Origin: Streptomyces cellulosae
GTDB taxonomy: Bacteria > Actinomycetota > Actinomycetes > Streptomycetales > Streptomycetaceae
Direction: 5' to 3'
Length of the DNA: 64,000 nt
Assembly (NCBI RefSeq): GCF_000721105.1
Contig: NZ_JOEV01000008.1
Location: 1-64,000, forward strand
A model generated the notes under the pieces. It was given only the letters and a program-made list of their open reading frames with translations. It made no database searches and had not been told where the DNA came from. Within the stretch, counting starts at the first letter, position 1. Every line of letters begins with the position of its first letter. Below, one piece after another: positions 16,720-26,100 of the stretch. Made by a program: the position numbers and the translations under genes.

Positions 16720-18991
16720 CGTACCCCCGCCAGGGGCCGCACGACCTGACCGCAGGAGGTCCGCCCGCTCGGGCGGGGTCGAGCGCGGCGGAGGACGACG
16801 GCACGGGGTGCCGCGCGGCGAGCGGGGCGACCGGCGGCAGTGCCGACTCGTCCTCGCCGAGCACGATCTGGCGTACGACCCGTTCGGCGGCGCGTCCGTC
16901 GTCGTACGGGCAGAAACGCTCGCGGAAAGCCGCCCGCAGTTGGGCGGAGCGGGAGCCGCGCCAGTGGCCGGTGGCGAAGATGTCGATCAGTTCGTCCTCG
17001 CTGCGGGCGACCGCGCCCGGCGGGAAGGACCGCAGGTCGAAGTAGGTGCCGCGGGCCGCCTCGTACGCCTGGCGGTCGGCGGCGTGGATCACGATCGGGC
17101 GGTCCAGGTTGGCGTAGTCGAACATGATCGACGAGTAGTCGGTGACCAGGGCGTCCGAGGCCAGGCAGAGCTGCTCGACACTCGGGTGGTCGGTGACGTC
17201 GATGATCCGGGCCGATGCGTACGGGTGCTCGGCCATCGGCCCGCCGTAGGCGTGGTGGGCCCGGGCCAGGACGGTGAAGCCGGTGCCCAGGCGGCGCAGG
17301 ACGCGGTCCAGGTCCAGCGTCGGGCGCTGGGTGCGGTGGTAGTCGCGGTGGGTGGGCGCGTACAGGATCGCCACCGTGCCGTCGGGGATCCCGAGCGAGG
17401 CGCGCAGCCGGGCCACGTCCGCCGACGTCGCCCGCAGGAACACGTCGTTGCGGGGCTGGCCGTGGGTGAGTGTGGTGTAGCCGCCGGGGAACACCCGCTC
17501 CCAGACGAGGGTGGAGTGGCGGTTGGCGGACAGGACGTAGTCCCACTGGTCGACGCCCCGCATCAGCTCGGCGAAGTCGGTGCAACGGGCGGCCGCGGGG
17601 CGTTCCCGCAGGTCGAGGCCCATGTGCTTGAGCGGGGTGCCGTGCTGGGTCTGCACGAGGATCTGGCCGGGGCGCTTGACCAGACGGCGGTCGAAGCCGG
17701 TGTTGTCCACCAGATACGTGGAGCGGGCGAGCGCCGTCCAGTACGCGGCCGTGTCCGGGGTCACCCGGCGGGTGGCCGTCGGGATCGTGTGGTGGTGCTC
17801 CGGGCGGGCGATCCAGGCGGTGCGGATGTGCGGGGCGTGGGTGCGGAACGCGGTCTCCAGGGCGCCCGGGTTGCAGCTGTGGCCACGGCCCCCGTAGGCG
17901 GCGAAGACGGCGCGGTCGGCGCGCAGCGGGAGCCGCAACTGGACGCGGTAGTGCAGCCGCAGGGCGATGGAGCGTACGGCTTTCAGGAGACCGACGGTCG
18001 CCTTGACGCCCCGGCGGCGCGCGGTCGACGCCCACTGGAGCGCGCGGAACGTGCGGTGCATGCCCAGGCGGACGAGGCCGTGCCGGAGACGGGAACGGGC
18101 GGGGGCCGGGTGGCCCGGGACGCGGTGACGGCGGCAGTGGGCGCGGGCGGTGCGCAGGAACTCGGCGGCGGCCCGACGCGTCAGCCGGTCCCGGCGGGCG
18201 AACACCGTCGCCAGGTGGTCGACCATGCGGCGGAACAACACCGGCCGCCAGCACGCCAGTTCGGGGCGCTGCGCGACGAACGCGAAGACCCGGTCGTACT
18301 GCTCGAAGAGGTCGAAGTGGCGGCGGCCGGCGGAGCGGGGGACGCTGTCGTGCCGGCGCCGGCGGTGGTGCACGCACACCCGGTCGAGGGTGACGATCGA
18401 CTCGGCCGTCATCAGGGCCGGGTACGTCCACGGGGTGTCCTCGTAGTGGCCGGGCGGGAAGGCGAGGCCCTCGCGCTCGACGAATTCCCGGCGGTACGCC
18501 TTGGTCCACGCCGCCGTCGGCAGCCGCAGCAGTGCCGGGCGGTCCTCCAGCCGGAACGGGGCCGGGCCCAGCTCGGTGAGCGGGCCGGCGGTCCGGCCGC
18601 GGATGGTGCGGCCGTTCCAGCAGGTGCGCGCGTGGTCGTGGACCAGAACGTCCGGCTCGTCCGTCTCCTTCAGCCGGTCGGCGATCGCGCGCAGCGCGTG
18701 GGGGGTGAGGGTGTCGTCGCCGTCGAGGAAGAGAAGGTAGTCGCCGCCCGCCGCGCGCAGTCCCGCGTTACGGGCACCGCCCAGCCCCTGGTTCTCCGGC
18801 AGCCGCAGCGGCCGCACCCGCGGATCACGGGCCGCGTACTCCTCGATGATCGCGCCGCACGCGTCCGGCGAACCGTCGTCGACCGCGATCAGCTCCAGGT
18901 CCGGATACGACTGGGACAGCACCGAATCCAGGCACTCCTGCAGGTACGCCTGAACCTGGTACGCGGGGACGATGACACTGAACCTGGGCAC
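16709..18991 (-). CDS. bifunctional GT2 glycosyltransferase / CDP-glycerol glycerophosphotransferase
   Basis: A 760-residue fusion likely to build a teichoic-acid-like wall polymer. Residues 1-230 are a family 2 glycosyltransferase: FSVIVPAYQVQAYL at the start, VDDGSPD and the metal-binding LDGDD. Residues about 370-690 are a TagB/TagF-type glycerophosphotransferase with QTQHGTPLKHMG, APTHRDY and TDYSSIMFDYANLDRPI. A basic linker joins them. The C-terminal 40 residues are Pro/Ala-rich. There is no membrane segment, so it probably acts at the inner face of the membrane. The Wzm/Wzt pair about 7 kb away is a plausible exporter for its product; this is inference. Confidence 0.9.
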   Translation of the reverse strand: MPRFSVIVPAYQVQAYLQECLDSVLSQSYPDLELIAVDDGSPDACGAIIEEYAARDPRVRPLRLPENQGLGGARNAGLRAAGGDYLLFLDGDDTLTPHALRAIADRLKETDEPDVLVHDHARTCWNGRTIRGRTAGPLTELGPAPFRLEDRPALLRLPTAAWTKAYRREFVEREGLAFPPGHYEDTPWTYPALMTAESIVTLDRVCVHHRRRRHDSVPRSAGRRHFDLFEQYDRVFAFVAQRPELACWRPVLFRRMVDHLATVFARRDRLTRRAAAEFLRTARAHCRRHRVPGHPAPARSRLRHGLVRLGMHRTFRALQWASTARRRGVKATVGLLKAVRSIALRLHYRVQLRLPLRADRAVFAAYGGRGHSCNPGALETAFRTHAPHIRTAWIARPEHHHTIPTATRRVTPDTAAYWTALARSTYLVDNTGFDRRLVKRPGQILVQTQHGTPLKHMGLDLRERPAAARCTDFAELMRGVDQWDYVLSANRHSTLVWERVFPGGYTTLTHGQPRNDVFLRATSADVARLRASLGIPDGTVAILYAPTHRDYHRTQRPTLDLDRVLRRLGTGFTVLARAHHAYGGPMAEHPYASARIIDVTDHPSVEQLCLASDALVTDYSSIMFDYANLDRPIVIHAADRQAYEAARGTYFDLRSFPPGAVARSEDELIDIFATGHWRGSRSAQLRAAFRERFCPYDDGRAAERVVRQIVLGEDESALPPVAPLAARHPVPSSSAALDPARAGGPPAVRSCGPWRGYVTR

Positions 18992-19098
18992 GGCACATCC
19001 ATGGGTCGACGCGGGCGCGGGCGTTCTGCCCGGGAACGGCCAATGGAGTGACCCGGTTACGCCGTGTGCGGCATACGGGGGAATGTGAGTCGACCTGA

Positions 19099-19129
19099 AA
19101 GGGGCGGGCCGGTCACGGCCCGCCCCCTG
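19099..19129 (-). terminator. terminator of the sugar ABC operon
   Basis: GGGGCGGGCC at 19101-19110 pairs with GGCCCGCCCC at 19117-19126 around a six-base loop. Read on the minus strand the stem is followed by TTTC, so it fits termination of the ABC transporter operon that ends at 19152. Confidence 0.7.
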
Positions 19130-19151
19130 TCCAACCCGACTGACCTACGGG

Positions 19152-20033
19152 CTACTTGACCGCGCCCGCCATCACACCGGACACGAACTGCCGCTGGAAC
19201 GCGAAGAACACGGCCAGCGGGATCACCATCGAGATGAACGCGCCGGGCGCCAGGACGTCGATGTTGCTGCCGAACTGCCGTACCTGCTGCTGCAGCGCGA
19301 CCGTCAGCGGCTGCGACTCCGAGTTGGAGAACACCAGCGCCACCAGCATGTCGTTCCACACCCACAGGAACTGGAAGATCCCCAGGGACGCCAGGGCAGG
19401 GGCCGCCAGCGGCATCACCACCGTGGCGAACAACCGGATCTCGCCCGCGCCGTCCAGCCGCGCCGCCTCCAGGAGCTCCCGGGGGATCTCCGCGAAGAAG
19501 TTGCGCAAGAGGAAGATCGCGAACGGCAGTCCGAAGCCGACGTGGAAGAGCACCACGCCGATGATCTCGCCGAAGATCCCGATCTTGCCGAAGAGGTCCG
19601 ACAGCGGGATCAGCGCCACCTGCACGGGCACCACGAGCAGCGCGACGACCACCAGGAACCACCAGTCGCGGCCCTTGAACTCCATCCAGGCGAAGGCGTA
19701 TCCGCCCATCGCGCCGATCAGCACCACCAGCAACGTCGCCGGCACCGTGATCCAGATGGTGTTGAACAGCGAGCTGGTGATCGCGTCGTTCTCCAGCAGC
19801 GTCTGATAGCTCTTGGCGGTCAGCTGGCCGGGCGCGGTGAACACCTTCCACCAGCCCGAGGAGGCGATGTCGGTCGGCTCGCGCAACGACGACACCAGCA
19901 GACCGAACGTCGGCACCAGCCAGAACACGGCGACGAGGATCAGGAAGACCCTCATCACCCCGCCCGCCGCGCCGCTCGCCACCCGCGCCGCGAAGGAACG
20001 CCGGGGGCGCGCGGCCGTTTCGAGAGTGGTCAC
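19152..20033 (-). CDS. carbohydrate ABC transporter permease (MalG type)
   Basis: A 293-residue inner-membrane permease of a sugar importer, second in transcription order among the permeases. It has six predicted membrane segments and the cytoplasmic EAA loop ELLEAARLDGAGEIRLFATVVMPL, which contacts the ATPase. The end SGVMAGAVK is typical of MalG-like proteins. The GTG at 20033 overlaps the stop of the preceding permease by four bases (GTGA), so translation is coupled. No ATPase is encoded in the operon; Streptomyces sugar importers commonly share the ATPase MsiK encoded elsewhere. Confidence 0.93.
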   Translation of the reverse strand: MTTLETAARPRRSFAARVASGAAGGVMRVFLILVAVFWLVPTFGLLVSSLREPTDIASSGWWKVFTAPGQLTAKSYQTLLENDAITSSLFNTIWITVPATLLVVLIGAMGGYAFAWMEFKGRDWWFLVVVALLVVPVQVALIPLSDLFGKIGIFGEIIGVVLFHVGFGLPFAIFLLRNFFAEIPRELLEAARLDGAGEIRLFATVVMPLAAPALASLGIFQFLWVWNDMLVALVFSNSESQPLTVALQQQVRQFGSNIDVLAPGAFISMVIPLAVFFAFQRQFVSGVMAGAVK

Positions 20034-21385
20034 CGCTGACGCTCCTTCCGCAGCCGGCGGATGTTGACGTACATCACCGGAAGAACGAGCAGCAGCAGGA
20101 TCACACCGATCGCACTGCCCACGCCGTAGTTGCCGCCCCCGCCGAACGACGACAGGAACAACTGCAGCGCCAGTACGTTGGCCTCGTCCTGACTGGGCTG
20201 CGGGGCGATGATGTACACCAGGTCGAAGACCTTCATCACGTTGATCATCAGTGTGACGAGGACGACGACCAGCACCGGCGCCAGCATCGGCACGGTGATC
20301 CGGCGGAACACCTGCCACTCGTTGGCGCCGTCCACCCGGGCCGCCTCCAGCAGATTGCGGTCCACACCCGCCAGCCCGGCCGCGATCAGCACCATCGCGA
20401 AGCCCGCCCACATCCACACATAGCTGGCGATGATGGACGGAGTGACCAGCGTCGGGCCCAGCCAGTCGATGCCGCCGTACGCCGCCGCGAAGTTCGAACC
20501 CGGCAACCGCAGTCGGGCACCGTCGGCGTCCTGCGGAAGGCTGAAGGTGCCGTCGGCGCCGCTCTTCGCGGAGGCGACCACCTTGCCGTCCTTCACCGCC
20601 TCCACCTTGACGCCCTTCAGCGCCTTCTCACCCGCGTCGACCTTTCCCTTCGTCCCGCCGCCGCCCAGCTTGAAGTCCAGCCAGACGGTGCCGGTGACAC
20701 CGGAGCCGTTCGCCGCCTTCGCGTTCTCGGGGCTGCCCGGCAGCTTGTTCGGGGCGATGCCCACGAGCGGCAGCAGTGCCGGGGTGCCCGCCTTCACCGT
20801 GCCGGTCGTGGTGAACGACCCGCCGCCGGAGGGCTTGAGATCACTTGCGGTGGCGTTCGGGCGGGCCTTCGGATAGACCGACGACGACACGAACGTGTCG
20901 TGGATCGACTTCGCCACCGCGTTCGCCGCGCCCTGGCTCGGGTCCTGCTCGTACACCAGCCGGAAGATGATGCCGGCGGCGAGCATGGAGATCGCCATCG
21001 GCATGAAGACGACCAGCTTGAACGCCGTTCCCCAGCGCACCCGTTCGGTCAGCACCGCGAAGATCAGCCCCAGCGCGGTGACCACCGCCGGGGCGACCGC
21101 GACCCAGATCGCGGTGTTGCGGACCGCGGTGAGCGTCGAGTCGGTGGTGAAGATGTCGACGTAGTTGTCCAGACCGACGAACCCGGAACCGTCGGCGTCG
21201 TAGAGGCTGCGCCAGATCGAGTACCCGATCGGGTAGACCACGAGCGCGCCGAGGAGGACCAGGGCGGGCAGCAGGAACAGCAGCGCCACCCACCAACGGC
21301 TCCTCGTCACGCTCTTGCGCGGTTCGACGGAGGGCGTCGGCATGGCGCCGGCGCCCTCCGTCGTCTTCGCCACGGCGGACGACAT
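20030..21385 (-). CDS. carbohydrate ABC transporter permease (MalF type) with a large extracellular insertion
   Basis: A 451-residue permease, about 150 longer than the usual 300. Membrane segments appear near residues 31-52, 88-112, 122-144, 315-340, 368-390 and 420-442. The EAA loop is LLEAARVDGANEWQVFRRITVPML (about 346-369). The extra length lies between the third and fourth segments, at about residues 148-308: an Asn/Ser/Gly-rich part, then VTGTVWLDF, GVKVEAVKDGKVV and SGADGTFSLPQ, a pattern resembling SdrD-B/carboxypeptidase-regulatory beta sandwiches. E. coli MalF also carries a folded P2 loop between its third and fourth segments that touches the binding protein. The two permeases overlap by four bases, and the binding-protein gene ends six bases upstream. 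Confidence 0.9.
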   Translation of the reverse strand: MSSAVAKTTEGAGAMPTPSVEPRKSVTRSRWWVALLFLLPALVLLGALVVYPIGYSIWRSLYDADGSGFVGLDNYVDIFTTDSTLTAVRNTAIWVAVAPAVVTALGLIFAVLTERVRWGTAFKLVVFMPMAISMLAAGIIFRLVYEQDPSQGAANAVAKSIHDTFVSSSVYPKARPNATASDLKPSGGGSFTTTGTVKAGTPALLPLVGIAPNKLPGSPENAKAANGSGVTGTVWLDFKLGGGGTKGKVDAGEKALKGVKVEAVKDGKVVASAKSGADGTFSLPQDADGARLRLPGSNFAAAYGGIDWLGPTLVTPSIIASYVWMWAGFAMVLIAAGLAGVDRNLLEAARVDGANEWQVFRRITVPMLAPVLVVVLVTLMINVMKVFDLVYIIAPQPSQDEANVLALQLFLSSFGGGGNYGVGSAIGVILLLLVLPVMYVNIRRLRKERQR

Positions 21386-21391
21386 GGTCCG

Positions 21392-22774
21392 TCAGCCGCT
21401 CTTGTAGGCCTTGGCCGCGTCGGCCTCCAGCTTCTGCTGGGCGCCGGCCACGTCGCTCGGGTTCTTCAGGAAGTCCTGCAGGTCCTTCCACTCGCCGACG
21501 CCCTGGGTACCGCCGAACGCCGCCGGCGCCTGGTCGGACATGTCGAACCGGAAGTTGTCGCCCGCCGCGATCAGCGCCTTGGCGATGTCCCGGGCCACCT
21601 GGTCCTTGTACTTGCTCTGGTCCATCTCCTTGTTCGGGGAGATGACGCCGCCCTGCGCGGCCCAGATCTCGGCAGCGTCGGTCGAGCCCAGGAACGTCAG
21701 CAGCGCCTGGGCGCCCGCGCCGCCCTTCAGCGCCACGGCCACGTCACCGCCGCTGACCACCGGGGAGTCGGCGCCGACCGCGGGGAACGGGAACACCTTG
21801 GCGTCCGTGCCCATCTTGGCCTTGGTGTCCGCGTTGATGTTCGCGGCGACGAAGTCGCCCTCGAAGACCATCCCGGCCGGGGTGTCGCCGGAGAAGGTCT
21901 GGACGACCGACTTCGGGAACTCCGTCCCCAGCGCGCCCTTGCGGCCGCCCGCGATCAGTTCGTCCTTGCCCCACAACTCGGCGAGCGTGGTGAGCGCCTG
22001 CTTCACGGACGGATCCGTCCACTTGATCTTGTGCTGGGCCAGCTGGTCGTACTTCTCCGGGCCGGCCTGCGAGAGATAGACGTTCTCGAACCAGTCCGTC
22101 AGGGTCCAGCCGTCCGCGCCGCCGATGGAGACGGCCGGGGTGCCCGCGTCGGACAGTGTCTGCGCGGTGGACATGAAGTCCTTCCACGTCTTGGGCGGGT
22201 CCGTGATCCCCGCGGCCTCGAAGGCGGCCGTGTTGTACCAGACCAGAGACTTGTTGGCGGCCTTCGCATAGATGCCGTACTGCGTGCCGTCGACGGCCCC
22301 GAGGTCCCTCCAGCCCTTGGAGAAGTTCTTGTCCAGCTGGGCTTTCGCCTCCGCGCCGAGGGGCTTGAGCCAGCCCTTCTGCGCGAACTGGTGCAGCACG
22401 CCCACCTGCGGCAGGAACGCCACGTCCGGCGGCTGCCCGCCCTGGATCTTGGTACCGAGGAACGTGGAGGTGTTGTTGCCGGTCGGTACGAAGTCGACCT
22501 TGGCGCCGGTGCGCTTCTTGAACTCGTCAAGGACCTTGGTGAAGTTCTCCTGTTCGGCTCCGGTCCAGACGGCCGCGACCTCCAGGGTCTGGCCGTTCAG
22601 CTTGGGGAGTTTCAGCGAACTGCCGCTCTCGGAGGCGTTGCCTCCCGTGCCCTCGTCGCCCTTGCCGTCGCTACTGCTGCATCCGGTGAGCGCCAGTGCC
22701 AGCGCTCCCGAGAGGAGGAAGGCTGCGGTTTTGGCAGCCCGTGGTGTGCGGCTCTTGCTGCTGGTGCTGTGCAT
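21392..22774 (-). CDS. sugar ABC transporter substrate-binding lipoprotein
   Basis: A 460-residue extracellular solute-binding protein of the family that serves CUT1 sugar importers. The signal peptide ends in the lipobox LALTGC (Cys near residue 31), followed by a Ser/Gly/Asp-rich tether. Typical features include VAAVWTGAEQENFTKVLDEFKKRTG and the C-terminal WKDLQDFLKNP. The sugar cannot be named. The ATG at 22774 (MHSTSSKSRTPR) has ACGGGG upstream; an in-frame ATG at 22792 is possible. It is the first gene of the operon with two permeases and no ATPase. No local regulator gene is adjacent. Confidence 0.92.
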   Translation of the reverse strand: MHSTSSKSRTPRAAKTAAFLLSGALALALTGCSSSDGKGDEGTGGNASESGSSLKLPKLNGQTLEVAAVWTGAEQENFTKVLDEFKKRTGAKVDFVPTGNNTSTFLGTKIQGGQPPDVAFLPQVGVLHQFAQKGWLKPLGAEAKAQLDKNFSKGWRDLGAVDGTQYGIYAKAANKSLVWYNTAAFEAAGITDPPKTWKDFMSTAQTLSDAGTPAVSIGGADGWTLTDWFENVYLSQAGPEKYDQLAQHKIKWTDPSVKQALTTLAELWGKDELIAGGRKGALGTEFPKSVVQTFSGDTPAGMVFEGDFVAANINADTKAKMGTDAKVFPFPAVGADSPVVSGGDVAVALKGGAGAQALLTFLGSTDAAEIWAAQGGVISPNKEMDQSKYKDQVARDIAKALIAAGDNFRFDMSDQAPAAFGGTQGVGEWKDLQDFLKNPSDVAGAQQKLEADAAKAYKSG

Positions 22775-23197
22775 CACTGCCCCGTTCTTCATGCCTCGTC
22801 GAACGTTCGAGCGCTGTCCCGTGCGGTCTGGTCTACGCCCCGGGGGTTGGGGGCGGCAAGACCGCATCCGCCGTCAAGCGGGGGATCGTGATGCCGTCGT
22901 GACCAGGCACGGGGGTGGCGCGGCTCGCGTCCGCCGGGGGCTGCCCACCCCAGATCCCGCTATCGGCGTGAACGGGCTTGTCCTCAAGCGGGGGCGGGGT
23001 GAGTTGGGCCGAGTGGGGGTCCGGGGGGGGTGCCGGGGGTGCCGGGGGGCGGGGGAGGGGGCTCGGGAACGGCGGTCCCGGCAGCCCAAGGTGCGGCGGC
23101 CGTGGCAAGTCCGTGCCGGCGGCTGCCGAGGCTCGGTGGCTGCGGCGGCTCGGCGGGGGCTACGGGTGTCTCGGGGACGGCGGCTCGGGCAGTCGGG
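22775..23197. other. gap with promoter region and dispersed repeat
   Basis: No gene can be supported. The part nearest 22775 must hold the promoter of the sugar ABC operon, but no clear operator is visible. At 22962-22995 is a diverged copy of the element found at 3024-3060, with the shared core TGAACGGGCTTGTCCTCAA. The stretch 22997-23110 is very G-rich and low in complexity. Confidence 0.5.
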
Positions 23198-26100
23198 TCA
23201 CAGGAGTGACGGGACCTCTTTCGCCGCGACTTCTCTTGCCGCTCGCTCCAGGGCGCTGGCCAGGAGGGCCAGGTCCGTCGGGCCGTTGCCCAGTTCGCGG
23301 ACGGGGCGGCGGGCCGGGGGATCTCCCATGCGTTCCCACTCCAGGGGGACGACCGTGGGGCGCAGGGTCGCCGTGCGGGGGATACGGCCCGTGACCCGGC
23401 CGGCCTGGAAGGCGGTCACCCGTCCGTCGGACCAGGCTAGGCGGCCGCGCCCGGGTGCCGGTTCCTCCGGACCGGGGACCGGGGCGTCGAGGGTGACACG
23501 CAGGGTGGCCCGTCTGGCCGGCTCCGACTGGGCCGTACGGCCGCCGACACCGGCCGCGGACACCAGGTGCACGCCGAGCCGCTCGCCGTCCCGGGCCACC
23601 GCCTCCAGCGCGCGTATCACCGAGCCGGCCGCGGGCCTGCCCGGCGACCCCAACGCGGGGGACACCAACAGGTCCAGATCGTCGACGACCACCACCAGCC
23701 GGGGCAGGGGCGGTGCCGCCTCCGGCCGGCGCCGGGAGGCCGCCGGGCGAAGCCGCAGGGTGGAGCTGGGCGGGCTGTCGAGGTCGCCGTTGAGATCGCC
23801 GGAGGTGTGGTCGGGGGTGGGGCTTGGGGCGGTGCCGTTCTTCGGGCCCCGTCCGGTTCCCGGGGCGGCGCCGGTGCGGGCGTCCGTCCCGGTGCCGTTC
23901 CTGGTGCCCGTTCCGGAGGCCGCCTTCGTGCCCGTCCCGGCGGCGGACGTGCCGCGTGCGGGCGGGGTGCGCTGGGTGATCAGACGGCCCGACAGCTCGC
24001 GGCCGGTGTGCCACTCGGCGAAGTCGGACCGCCCGAGCAGCTCCGCGCGCCGCTTCAGCTCGGCGCTCAGGGACTGCGCGAACTCCCGCATACGGACCGG
24101 ATCGTTGGCGGTCAGGTGGGTGGTGACATGCGGTACGTCCGTACAGACCCGCAGGCCTTCGCCGTGGCCGCCGGCGTCCGTGCCCACGCTGTCCCGGCCG
24201 TCGATCAGGACCATGCTCAGCCGGTCGGGGCGCTCGGCGGCGGCGAGGGAGGCGACCACGGCCCGCAGCAACTCCGTACGTCCGCTGCCCGGCGGGCCCT
24301 CGATCAGCAGGTGCGGTCCCTCGGCCGCGAGGTCCGCGCAGACCGGGCCGCGCGGTCCGGCACCGAGCACCGCCCAGGCCCGTCCGCCGAGCGACTCCGT
24401 GTCGTCGGCCGCGTCCGCCCATCGCGCCATCAGGGACGCCGGGGTGGCGCGGGCCAGCCCCAACTCGTCCAGTAGCCGGGCCGACTGGGGCAGCGGGGCC
24501 GACACCCGCGGGTGCCGCCCACCGGCGCTGCCCTCCGCCCGCAACGGCGCCAACGCCCGCGCGAACCGCTCGGCCCAGGCCGGCGAGACGGCGTCCACGG
24601 CGGCGACGGTGCCGGGGGGCACCGGGCCGTGCGCCGGGGGGCGGGTTCCCGCGGTGCCCGGGCTGACGGAGCCGGGGCCTGTGGTGCCGTGTCCCCCGCG
24701 GGCAGGGTGGGGGTGGGCCGTGCCGGTGGTGACGGTGTCCGTCGCCGTCCCGGTCCGGGAGCGGCCCGGCCCCGTGCGGAGGGTGTCCGGTCCTGTCCCC
24801 GGGGCGCCCGCGCCGGTCGGTGAAGTGTCCACGGCCGTCCCGGAACTGCCCGTGCCGGTCCGTGAAGTGTCCCCGGCCGTCCGGGAACCGCCGGCCGCGG
24901 TCCGTGAAGTCTCCGCTCCGGCGCCGGCAGGTTCCGTCCCCGCCCGTGCCACCCTCATCAGCCGCAGGGCCGTGGCCACGTCCCCGCTCAGCAGGGCGAC
25001 GGCACCGCAGTCCCGGAACGCCGGGGCCGCCGCGCAGGCCGTCTCGTACGTCTCCGTCACCGGGGAGGCGGGCGACGCGGGTGCCGTCTCGGCGAGGCAC
25101 ACCACGTGGATCCCGGCCCGGGGGCCCTCCAGTGCCAGCCGCGCCACCGCTTCCCGCACGGCGGCACCGCCGGGATCGCCGTCCACGACGACCACGGTGT
25201 ACGGGCCGGGGAAGCCGCCCGCGTCCGCCTCGTCGTCCCTGGCCCAGGACGGCCGCCGGCCCGATCCCGATCCCGCGCCCGATTCCGAGGCCGGGCGGCC
25301 GGTGAGCGCCGTTCGCGTTGCCGCCCCGGTGTCCGACAGGTGGTCCTCCAGGCGCCGGAGGAGTTCGTCGGTGCGGGCGGTGGCCTGTTCGCGGTCGTAG
25401 GCGAGGAGGAGGCGGCAGTCCTGGCCGTGTGCCGGGCGGACATGGGGGAGCCAGCCCAGCCAGGACCACTCGGCGGTGCGCTCCTGCACCGGGCGGGAGC
25501 GGTCCGTGCTGATCAGGACGATTTCCAGCGTCTCGGGGGAGTGCAGCGCGGCGAGCTGGGCGACGACCGCGCGGGCCAGCCCCGCGAGCCGCGCGCGCGG
25601 GCCCGCCAGCCCCAGCGCCCCGACCTCGCGCAGGTCGGCGGTCACGGGCACCGCGGGCAGCAGCCCCGAGCCGTCGGGGGCGGCCCGGTCCGCCGTGCCC
25701 AACCGCACCGTGAGCGCCTCCGGGTGGCCGGGGCCGCGCTCCCACAGGCGCGGTCCGGGACCCAGCGCGGTGAGCAGCAGGGCCGCCGGGTCCGGCCAGG
25801 TCTCGGGGGCCTGGGAGAGCGGGACCGGGAGCTCCGGCTCCGCCGCGGGAACGGCGTCGGCCTGGCAGTCGTCGTCGTAGGACCCGTGCGCGGCCGTGTC
25901 CTGGTCGCCGCGTCCTCCGGTCAGCCGGCGCGCCCACGCCGAGAGGCCGCCGCGTTTGCGCACGCCCTGCGGTACGTCCGTGCCCCGGAGCGGGGTTCCC
26001 TTGCGGCGTCCGGATTCGGCGGCGGCCGCCGAATCCGGACCGTCGGGCATCGCGCCGTGTCCGTGGACGTCGGCCGCGCGGGACCGCTCGTCGGCCCCCG

